Assembly: GCA_001564255.1 (NCBI GenBank)
Contig: LKNC01000199.1
Span: forward strand, 1 to 5,339
Length of the DNA: 5,339 nucleotides
Reading direction: 5' to 3'
Source: Natrialbaceae archaeon Tc-Br11_E2g1
GTDB lineage: Archaea; Halobacteriota; Halobacteria; Halobacteriales; Natrialbaceae
Positions 1-4,501 of this stretch are shown here, one piece after another; the first letter of the stretch is position 1; each line of letters starts with the position of its first letter. The notes under the pieces are model-generated. The model did no database searches and had not been told where the DNA came from. It worked only from the letters and a program-made list of their open reading frames with translations. The translations under genes and the position numbers were made by a program.

Positions 1-382
1 CGAACGACTGGACCGTTCGGACGGCCTTGCCGGCGGCGTCGGTTCGAGCGAGCAGATAAAACCCCCGGGCGACGAGGATGTCGGCGGCCAGAATCTCGAG
101 GTCCGCGTCGTGGTCACCGTCCCGTTCCCAGGGTGGATCCCCGGCGAGCGTTCGGGTGAGGCGAAGCCCCTCGTAGATGAGCTGGACGCCCGCCGCACGG
201 TGGGTAACCCCCGTCAGGTCGGCGTCGGGATCGGTCGCGACGGCAGTTTCGAGTGTGAGTACGCCCGGCGTCATCGATGCCGTCTGGAGGATGTCTCGGA
301 TAACGTCGTACAACCGGGGCGGCTCGACGTCCGCGACGGCGTCGCGGGCGGCGCGCCGACAACTGTCGGCCCTGTCCATCAT
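1..382 (-). CDS. DUF7114-like haloarchaeal protein, N-terminal part (gene runs off the left edge)
   Basis: The minus strand is open from ATG at 382 to the window edge, giving 127 codons without a stop. An ATG-ATG pair lies at 382 and 379, so the true start may be either. The protein begins MMDRADSCRRAARDAVADVE and contains ASMTPGVLTL (about residues 36-45), RAAGVQLIYEGLRLTRTLA (about 63-81) and ILAADILVARGFYLLARTDA (about 97-116). This mostly helical pattern resembles, from memory, the haloarchaeal family DUF7114, whose function I do not know. The AADILVARGFYLLART stretch recalls all-helical polyprenyl-synthetase-like folds, but no DDxxD motif is visible, so no enzyme role is claimed. The gene is divergent from the crotonase-like gene, with only 57 bp between the starts. 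The coding frame is certain; the family name is moderate. Confidence 0.8.
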   Translation of the reverse strand, partial: MMDRADSCRRAARDAVADVEPPRLYDVIRDILQTASMTPGVLTLETAVATDPDADLTGVTHRAAGVQLIYEGLRLTRTLAGDPPWERDGDHDADLEILAADILVARGFYLLARTDAAGKAVRTVQSF

Positions 383-402
383 CTTGGGCTTACGGCGGGG
401 TA

Positions 403-421
403 CGCAAAGACCTTTGGAAAC
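403..421. promoter_or_regulatory. Possible shared divergent promoter patch
   Basis: In the 57-bp gap between the divergent starts at 382 and 440, the only relatively AT-rich patch is gcaaagacctttggaaa. Its centre is about 27 nt from both start codons, where a haloarchaeal TATA box would sit for near-leaderless transcripts in either direction. The match to a TATA consensus is weak, so this is inferred from position. Neither start has a Shine-Dalgarno sequence. Confidence 0.3.
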
Positions 422-439
422 GCCCTCTGATTCACCGTC

Positions 440-1138
440 ATGATCGACGTCACCGACAGCGATCGGATCCGTACCGTTACCATCGACCGGCCGGCCGCCC
501 GGAACGCTCTCACCTGGCAGGGACTCGAGGACCTCGAGGCCGCCATCGTCGACGCCGAGAGGCCCGTTATCTACCTCGAAGGCGCCGGCGAGGCCTTCTG
601 TGCGGGTGCCGACCTCGACGTCGTCGCCGGACTCGACGCCGAGGACGCGGAGGCGTTCGCCCGCAAGGGACAGGACGTCGCCCGGGCGTTCGAGGAGTCG
701 TCGTCGGTCGTGGTTGCGGGGATCGACGGCCCGGCACGCGGGGGCGGCCTCGAGCTCGCACTCGCCTGTGACGTCCGGGTGGGGACCCTCGAGGCGACCT
801 TCGGCGAGCCCGGCGTCACGTTCGGCCTGTTCGGAGCCTGGGGTGGGACCGTCCGTCTGCCACAGGTATTGGGGGACGGGGACGCCCTGGAGTTCGCGCT
901 GTCGGGACGGGTCGTAGACGCCGAGTGCGCCCTGGGGATGGGACTCATTTCGCGGATCGAACCCGATCCGCGGTCGGTCGCCGTGGAGATTGCCGGTAAC
1001 GAAGCCGACGCCCTCGAGGTGCTCAAACGACGGCTCCGGGACGACGGCGACCGAAAGCGCCAGGAGCGACTCGAGGCCGAGGCCTTCGGCGACCTCGTGG
1101 AGGCTCACGCCGAGGAACTGGTCTCGCTTTCCGGCTAG
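440..1138 (+). CDS. Enoyl-CoA hydratase/isomerase (crotonase-fold) family protein
   Basis: This 232-residue protein belongs to the crotonase superfamily, which acts on acyl-CoA thioesters in the cytoplasm. IDRPAARNALT (15-25) is the N-terminal family signature. CAGADLD (54-60) and GPARGGGLELALACDVRVG (97-115) form the CoA pocket and the oxyanion hole. FGEPGVTFGLFGAWGGTVRLP (121-141) is the second active-site loop. Glu105 aligns with catalytic Glu144 of rat mitochondrial hydratase. The residue aligning with Glu164 is Gly125, so the classic two-glutamate hydratase pair is incomplete. At 232 residues it is shorter than the usual 255-265, with the C-terminal helical part reduced. The exact reaction cannot be read from sequence: isomerase, hydrolase, decarboxylase or a divergent hydratase are all possible. 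The ATG at 440 has no Shine-Dalgarno and fits a leaderless start. The gene overlaps the end of nadE by 4 bp, tail to tail. Confidence 0.9.
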   Translation: MIDVTDSDRIRTVTIDRPAARNALTWQGLEDLEAAIVDAERPVIYLEGAGEAFCAGADLDVVAGLDAEDAEAFARKGQDVARAFEESSSVVVAGIDGPARGGGLELALACDVRVGTLEATFGEPGVTFGLFGAWGGTVRLPQVLGDGDALEFALSGRVVDAECALGMGLISRIEPDPRSVAVEIAGNEADALEVLKRRLRDDGDRKRQERLEAEAFGDLVEAHAEELVSLSG

Positions 1139-1932
1139 TCCTCGAGGGGGTCGGGCGCTGGCGGGGCGGTTCGCTTGTGTTCGCTCGCCTCGTACATCTC
1201 CCGGACCTGTCTGACGGTCTCCTCGTCGGTCCCGAGGTGGCGGGCCGTCGCAGTTACCGACAGCGAGCCGTCGATGTGGACCACGAGGATCGAATCGAGG
1301 GTGTCGTAGTCGACGCCCATCTCCGACTCGTCGGTCTGGTCGTCCCACAGTTCGGCCGTGGGCGTCTTCTCGACGAGACCGTCGGGGACGCCGACGTGGG
1401 TGGCCAGCTGGCGGACCTGTGCCTTGTAGAGGTTCCCGATCGGATGACAGTCGACCGCACCGTCGCCGTACTTCGTGAAGTAGCCTACGGCGGCCTCGCT
1501 ACGGTTGCCGGTACCGAGTACGAGTCGATCCTCGTGGTTCGCCACGAGGTAGTTGAGTACCGCTCTGACGCGCGCGCGGGCGTTTCCGACGGCGACGTGG
1601 TCGCCTTCGGCTTCCGGATAGGCCTCGAGCAAGGTGTCGATCACCGGTTCGATCTCGATGACGTCGAAGGAAATCCCGAGTTCGGTGGCGACCCGCTCGG
1701 CGTCGCTCATGTTCTGGTCGCTGCTGGCTCGAGCGGGGAGGACGAGCCCGTGGACGTTTTCGGCACCGAGTGCCTCCACGGCGAGGGACGCGGTGAGCGT
1801 ACTGTCGATCCCACCCGAGAGTCCGAGGACGACACCTTCGGTCTGTGCGGTCTCGACCCGTTCCCGGATGAACTCCGTTATGTGCTCACGTCGTCGTTCC
1901 AGTTCCTCGTGGGAGAATCGAACGTCGATCAT
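1135..1932 (-). CDS. nadE: NH3-dependent NAD+ synthetase
   Basis: NadE makes NAD+ from nicotinate adenine dinucleotide, ATP and ammonia, the last step of NAD biosynthesis, in the cytoplasm. The 265-residue protein has the N-type ATP pyrophosphatase P-loop SGGIDST (39-45), GTGNRSE (140-146), YFTKYGDGA (151-159), PIGNLYK (164-170), KTPTAELW (189-196) and GVDYDTLD (206-213). All are hallmarks of the family. There is no N-terminal glutaminase (nitrilase) domain, so it should use free ammonia rather than glutamine, and the length fits the single-domain form. A HKR triplet near the C-terminus (252-254) is followed by a Pro/Asp-rich tail. The start at ATG 1932 is supported by an ATATTT box about 30 nt upstream. 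It converges with the crotonase-like gene, and both stop within one CTAG. Identification is secure. Confidence 0.97.
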   Translation of the reverse strand: MIDVRFSHEELERRREHITEFIRERVETAQTEGVVLGLSGGIDSTLTASLAVEALGAENVHGLVLPARASSDQNMSDAERVATELGISFDVIEIEPVIDTLLEAYPEAEGDHVAVGNARARVRAVLNYLVANHEDRLVLGTGNRSEAAVGYFTKYGDGAVDCHPIGNLYKAQVRQLATHVGVPDGLVEKTPTAELWDDQTDESEMGVDYDTLDSILVVHIDGSLSVTATARHLGTDEETVRQVREMYEASEHKRTAPPAPDPLED

Positions 1933-1956
1933 CGCCTGAGCGTTCTACGGGGACGG

Positions 1957-1966
1957 GCAAATATCC
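1957..1966 (-). promoter_or_regulatory. TATA box of nadE
   Basis: Read on the minus strand the sequence is ggatatttgc, preceded by a purine-rich stretch (caggggagga overlapping the box) that may act as a TFB recognition element. The centre is about 30 nt upstream of the nadE ATG at 1932. That predicts a transcript starting within a few bases of the ATG, in line with the lack of a Shine-Dalgarno sequence. Confidence 0.55.
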
Positions 1967-2017
1967 TCCCCTGAGTTCGAATAACTGACACACCGGACGG
2001 GACTGTGCAGCGCTACG

Positions 2018-2024
2018 TTCAAGT
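2018..2024 (+). promoter_or_regulatory. Possible TATA element of the tRNA-Gly gene
   Basis: The sequence ttcaagt resembles the TTTAAGT-like boxes I recall upstream of haloarchaeal tRNA genes. It would place the start of transcription near 2046-2050, leaving a 5' leader of about 30 nt for RNase P to remove. The call rests on position and a partial consensus match only. Confidence 0.35.
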
Positions 2025-2079
2025 GGCTCGACTGGATACTCCCAATCGAGGGCGCTTGCCCGACGGCCAGAGCCGGAGA

Positions 2080-2150
2080 GCGCCGGTGGTCTAGTGGTAG
2101 GACATGAGCTTCCCAAGCTCATAGCCCGGGTTCAATTCCCGGCCGGCGCA
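2080..2150 (+). tRNA. tRNA-Gly, anticodon CCC
   Basis: A full cloverleaf of 71 nt can be drawn. The acceptor stem GCGCCGG (2080-2086) pairs with CCGGCGC (2143-2149) in seven of seven positions. The D stem GTCT pairs with GGAC (2089-2092/2100-2103), including one G-U pair. The anticodon stem TGAGC/GCTCA (2105-2109/2117-2121) encloses loop TTCCCAA with anticodon CCC (2112-2114), which reads GGG. The T arm is CCGGG-TTCAATT-CCCGG (2126-2142). The discriminator base is A, as usual for archaeal tRNA-Gly, and CCA is not encoded. There is no intron. The D arm contains one of the only two CTAG tetramers in the window. No duplicate of the tRNA 3' end was found nearby, so there is no sign of an integrated element. 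Confidence 0.96.
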
Positions 2151-2239
2151 TGTCGTGAGGTTCTGCATGAGTTCGGACGCCCGTTCTGTGAAAACCCGTA
2201 GTACGACGAGAGGACGTGGTAGGCACCGACGAGCGCGGA

Positions 2240-2422
2240 CTACGGGATCACCGCGTCGATCTCTTCGGTGGTCGCTTTCCCGTCTTCCTCGCGGACCTCG
2301 ACTTCGGTTCCTGACTCGAGATCCAGCCGTTGGCACACCTCTTTTCGCAGGACGATGCGTCCTTTCGGATCTACAGGCGGAACGGGGCGAGTGCCTCGAG
2401 GCTTGACCCCGAGGCGGTTCAC
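2240..2422 (-). CDS. Small AbrB/SpoVT (MazE-like) DNA-binding domain protein
   Basis: This 60-residue frame starts at GTG. The core VDPKGRIVLRKEVCQRLDLE followed by SGTEVEVREEDGK (about 18-50) matches the swapped-hairpin AbrB fold, typically KVDSKGRVVLPKEIR...LGI..GDEVEVE..DG. Such proteins bind DNA as dimers and act as transition-state regulators or antitoxins. Two oddities are visible. The usual Pro after VL is Arg, and the last strand that normally follows DGK is replaced by ATTEEIDAVIP. No toxin gene lies beside it. It starts 64 nt after the NOS stop on the same strand, so it could be read from the NOS transcript. The frame also stays open upstream of the GTG into the NOS 3' end without an ATG, so the start is uncertain. 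It may be a genuine small regulator or a decaying copy. Confidence 0.55.
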   Translation of the reverse strand: MNRLGVKPRGTRPVPPVDPKGRIVLRKEVCQRLDLESGTEVEVREEDGKATTEEIDAVIP

Positions 2423-2486
2423 TCTCGGCGTGTTCCCACGTACAGTGGAAACGATGGGAAGCGTTTCGTTGTCCCGGACGAGCAGG

Positions 2487-3596
2487 TCACTCTTCGTACG
2501 GAGACGCCTGATAGAAGAAGTTTGGCGTCTCGATCCGGTTGTCGTACGTTTTGTGGAAAATGTGAGTCGTCGCCGACGACATCGGCGGGAGAAGCCAGGA
2601 CCGGTCGCCCGTAACGTCCCGACCCGCGGCCTCCTCGCGGCGTTCGAACGCCCCGAACTGCTCGGCAGCCGTGTGGTGGTCGACGATTTTCACCCCGTCG
2701 CGCTCGAAGGAGTGGAGAACCGCCCGGTTCAACTCGACCAGCGCCTCGTCCTTCCAGAGGTCGCGGTTCCGGGTCGTGTCCAGCCCGAGCCCATCGGCGA
2801 CCTCTGACAGCTTGTCATAACGGTCCCCGTCGGCGAAGTTCCGTGCGGCGATTTCCGTCGCCATGTACCAACCGTTGAACGGAGCCGCGGTGTACTGGAT
2901 TCCACCGAGCGAAAGACGCATGTTCGAGACGACGGGAACGGCGTACCACTGCAACCCGAGGTCGTCGAACCAGACGTGGTCGGGATGGGAGATTCGGACC
3001 TCGAGGACGAGGTCCTCGGGAACCTCGAACAGTTGTGGCTCCCCCTCACGGGTTTCGATGGCAAGCGGGAGGACGTCGTAGTCGGTCCTTTCACCCTCCC
3101 AGCCACGCGAGCGACAGTACTCGGTGAACTCGAGTGAGTCCGGATCGCCGACGACGCCGTCGTCGGTCTCGTAGCCGGCGTAGCGGATCAGCTGGTAGTT
3201 CCAGATTCGGACCTGCCGTTCGCCCCGGACCATCGGCTTGAAGATCGTGATCGTCGGCCGGATGTCCCCGCCGTTGGTCGCGTACTCGAGGTGTTCACAC
3301 AGTCCCTCGTAGACGTCCTGGGCACTCGAGCGGTCACGGGCGTCGAGGACGTGCAGGGACTCCCAGAACAGCCGCCCGATACACCGGTTGCTGTTGCGCC
3401 AGGCCATCCGCGCGCCGTGGGCGAGTTCGTCGTCGGTGTGGTCGTAGTGGCCCGTCTGCGCGATCTCCGTCTCGATCTCGGCGAGCCGTCCTTCGATTTC
3501 GTCCTCGCGATCGAGTTCGGTGTAACACTGCCGGATGAACGTCTCGGCGTCCTCGAGCAGTTTCCCGGGGTCGTGATCCGGCACGGGCGCGTGCAT
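2487..3596 (-). CDS. nos: Nitric oxide synthase, oxygenase domain only
   Basis: NOS oxygenase converts L-arginine to citrulline and NO in two heme-dependent steps, using electrons from a partner and a pterin. From the ATG at 3596 the protein has 369 residues, close to bacterial NOS (about 360-370). WRNSNRCIGRLFW (66-78) holds the proximal heme Cys72 and the Trp66 that hydrogen-bonds it. PFNGWYMATEIAARN (239-253) holds Trp243 and Glu248, the arginine-binding Glu. RSWLLPPMSSATTHIFH (332-348) holds Trp334, equivalent to the pterin-stacking Trp457 of iNOS. The animal N-terminal hook, zinc site and reductase domain are absent. Val223 falls at the NO-release gate. The frame stays open upstream to GTG 3779, but that would overlap the preceding gene, lacks a promoter and adds a non-conserved, Arg/Ser-rich tail. 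A TATA box 28 nt before 3596 decides the start. No redox partner is encoded nearby. Confidence 0.95.
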   Translation of the reverse strand: MHAPVPDHDPGKLLEDAETFIRQCYTELDREDEIEGRLAEIETEIAQTGHYDHTDDELAHGARMAWRNSNRCIGRLFWESLHVLDARDRSSAQDVYEGLCEHLEYATNGGDIRPTITIFKPMVRGERQVRIWNYQLIRYAGYETDDGVVGDPDSLEFTEYCRSRGWEGERTDYDVLPLAIETREGEPQLFEVPEDLVLEVRISHPDHVWFDDLGLQWYAVPVVSNMRLSLGGIQYTAAPFNGWYMATEIAARNFADGDRYDKLSEVADGLGLDTTRNRDLWKDEALVELNRAVLHSFERDGVKIVDHHTAAEQFGAFERREEAAGRDVTGDRSWLLPPMSSATTHIFHKTYDNRIETPNFFYQASPYEE

Positions 3597-3620
3597 GACG
3601 GAACCGGAGGACCGGATCGG

Positions 3621-3627
3621 TTTATGT
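3621..3627 (-). promoter_or_regulatory. TATA box of the NOS gene
   Basis: On the minus strand the sequence reads acataaa within gtacataaaccg. Its centre is about 28 nt upstream of ATG 3596, predicting a leaderless or nearly leaderless mRNA. The bases directly before the ATG on the minus strand (ggtcctccggttccgtc) hold no Shine-Dalgarno sequence. This box argues that the NOS gene has its own promoter, separate from the two small genes upstream, and that translation starts at 3596 rather than at the upstream GTG. Confidence 0.55.
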
Positions 3628-3759
3628 ACGTCGGTCGTTCCCCGGTTCGAGGAACGTATCGAAACCGAAAACGACCGCTCATACTGTTGGACGGAAGTCA
3701 TGAGAGATCCCCGGCGGGACGGGGTGGCGAGGGTTTTCACACAGTTCCGTCCGAAAGTA

Positions 3760-4014
3760 TCAGTCACCTCCGGGTCCACCGACTACCCTCCCGGCGATCC
3801 GTCCCTCGACTACCCGGCCGACGATCTCGACCTCGACGGGCCTCTCCGGTGGCCGTTCCTCGAGGTTCTCTACCCCCTCGACGACGGCGACGTCCATCGG
3901 GCTGGCGTCGTATGGATGGTCGGCGACGAGCAGGCCGTCTTCGGCCTCGAGTTCGAGCGAGAAGCGTTCGCCGACGGCCAGGGACTCGCCCAAGAGATCA
4001 CGTATCGAGGTCAT
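3760..4014 (-). CDS. Small acidic protein of unknown function (84 aa)
   Basis: I do not recognise a named family. The protein is 84 residues, acidic and rich in Val and Glu. It has an N-terminal amphipathic stretch (MTSIRDLLGESLAVGERFSL), a central segment with ADHPYDASPMDVAVVEGVE (31-49), and a strand-rich end EVEIVGRVVEGRIAGRVV (61-78) before a Gly/Pro tail. The alternating pattern suggests a small beta-barrel-like fold, but that is inference. It has no Cys, no signal peptide and no membrane segment. Its ATG overlaps the TGA of the upstream zinc-protein gene as ATGA, so the two are probably co-transcribed and translationally coupled. The NOS gene follows 163 bp downstream on the same strand, with its own TATA box. 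Confidence 0.7.
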   Translation of the reverse strand: MTSIRDLLGESLAVGERFSLELEAEDGLLVADHPYDASPMDVAVVEGVENLEERPPERPVEVEIVGRVVEGRIAGRVVGGPGGD

Positions 4015-4193
4015 CGGAATCGATGGATGTCCGTCCCGTCTCTGTCACGTCCCGGCTGTGTCGTCGCGGCACAGTCCACACAGAGGCCGAGACGTCGTTC
4101 GTAATGTTGTTCACAGGCGAGGGTCCCACAGTTGTCACACTGCTCGACCACCGTCCGGGACTCACAGATCTGACACAGGCCGGTGACGCTCAT
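4011..4193 (-). CDS. Small zinc-binding protein (two-site, B-box/HIT-like Cys/His pattern), 60 aa
   Basis: From ATG 4193 the protein has 60 residues. Eight possible metal ligands are spaced as C7-x2-C10, C19-x2-C22, C27-x2-H30 and C38-x2-C41. That C-x2-C-x8-C-x2-C-x4-C-x2-H-x7-C-x2-C order resembles cross-brace two-zinc folds such as B-box or HIT-type fingers and predicts two Zn sites. The rest is a short basic/acidic tail. Small one-domain zinc proteins are common in haloarchaea and mostly uncharacterised; a role in protein or nucleic-acid contacts is only a guess. The frame stays open upstream to about 4502, but that stretch reads as non-coding (basic, AT-influenced, divergent promoter region). 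A TTTTGAC box about 28 nt before 4193 supports the short start. The stop overlaps the next start as ATGA. Confidence 0.75.
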   Translation of the reverse strand: MSVTGLCQICESRTVVEQCDNCGTLACEQHYERRLGLCVDCAATTQPGRDRDGTDIHRFR

Positions 4194-4217
4194 AGTGGTG
4201 GTACGGACTCGAGGGGT

Positions 4218-4224
4218 GTCAAAA
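4218..4224 (-). promoter_or_regulatory. Possible TATA box of the zinc-protein/84-aa operon
   Basis: On the minus strand the sequence reads ttttgac within gcggggttttgacacccc. The centre is about 28 nt upstream of ATG 4193, the same spacing as for NOS and nadE. The box is not a perfect TATA match, so the call rests mainly on spacing and on the absence of a Shine-Dalgarno sequence at the ATG. Confidence 0.4.
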
Positions 4225-4301
4225 CCCCGCCTTACTTCGCTCACTCTGACGGGTTCGCTCGTGGCGGGTGGGACGTGTCCGTCGCGGTCGGGTCTCACGA
4301 T

Positions 4302-4335
4302 TACATCACGGAATATACAGGGATAAACTGATGTA
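4302..4335. repeat. 7-bp inverted repeat, 20-nt spacer
   Basis: The arms tacatca (4302-4308) and tgatgta (4329-4335) are exact reverse complements, about 27 bp centre to centre, and flank an AT-rich core with aatatac. The layout could be a dimeric regulator site over a promoter, but a dyad of this length can occur by chance in a 300-bp region. Confidence 0.25.
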
Positions 4336-4467
4336 GTAGACGGAAAACATTCGAGTCGTGAACGACGCGCCGTGCTCGAGCGCCTACGGCGGGGTCGGGG
4401 TCCGATATAGTGACGGCGGGTGATAACGATGACGGCCGAAATTATCAGAACTGGTAACGGGCGGATG

Positions 4468-4477
4468 AATTTTTTGA
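4468..4477 (+). promoter_or_regulatory. Probable TATA box of the 4502 gene
   Basis: The T-run in aattttttga is centred about 29-30 nt upstream of ATG 4502, matching the spacing of the other promoters here. No Shine-Dalgarno sequence precedes the ATG (the upstream bases are gattgattgaactca), so a leaderless transcript is likely. Confidence 0.5.
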
Positions 4478-4501
4478 ACGATGAGAGATTGATTGAACTC
4501 A

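Larger units (their letters stand above)
4194..4501. other. 308-bp divergent intergenic region
   Basis: No convincing gene lies here on either strand. The region carries a promoter at each end (near 4221 for the minus-strand zinc-protein gene and near 4472 for the plus-strand gene). In between are AT-richer patches, including aatatac (4312-4318) and cgatatag (around 4402). A 7-bp dyad tacatca/tgatgta (4302-4308 and 4329-4335) is present. Its base composition is more mixed than the flanking genes, as expected for a regulatory spacer. Confidence 0.6.

Noticed and set aside
1177..1974. Plus-strand open frame opposite nadE
   Set aside because: It is an antisense shadow of a secure nadE gene, with no recognisable domain.
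2080..2150. tRNA-Gly as an integration site for a genomic island carrying NOS
   Set aside because: No second copy of the tRNA 3' end, integrase or composition change is visible in the window.
3597..3779. N-terminal extension of NOS from GTG 3779
   Set aside because: It overlaps the preceding gene, lacks promoter support, has non-conserved composition and makes the protein too long. The TATA box at 3621-3627 lies inside it.
4213..4228. Hairpin-like ggggtgtcaaaacccc as a terminator
   Set aside because: The stem is only 4 bp with no T-run after it, and it overlaps the likely promoter of the zinc-protein operon.
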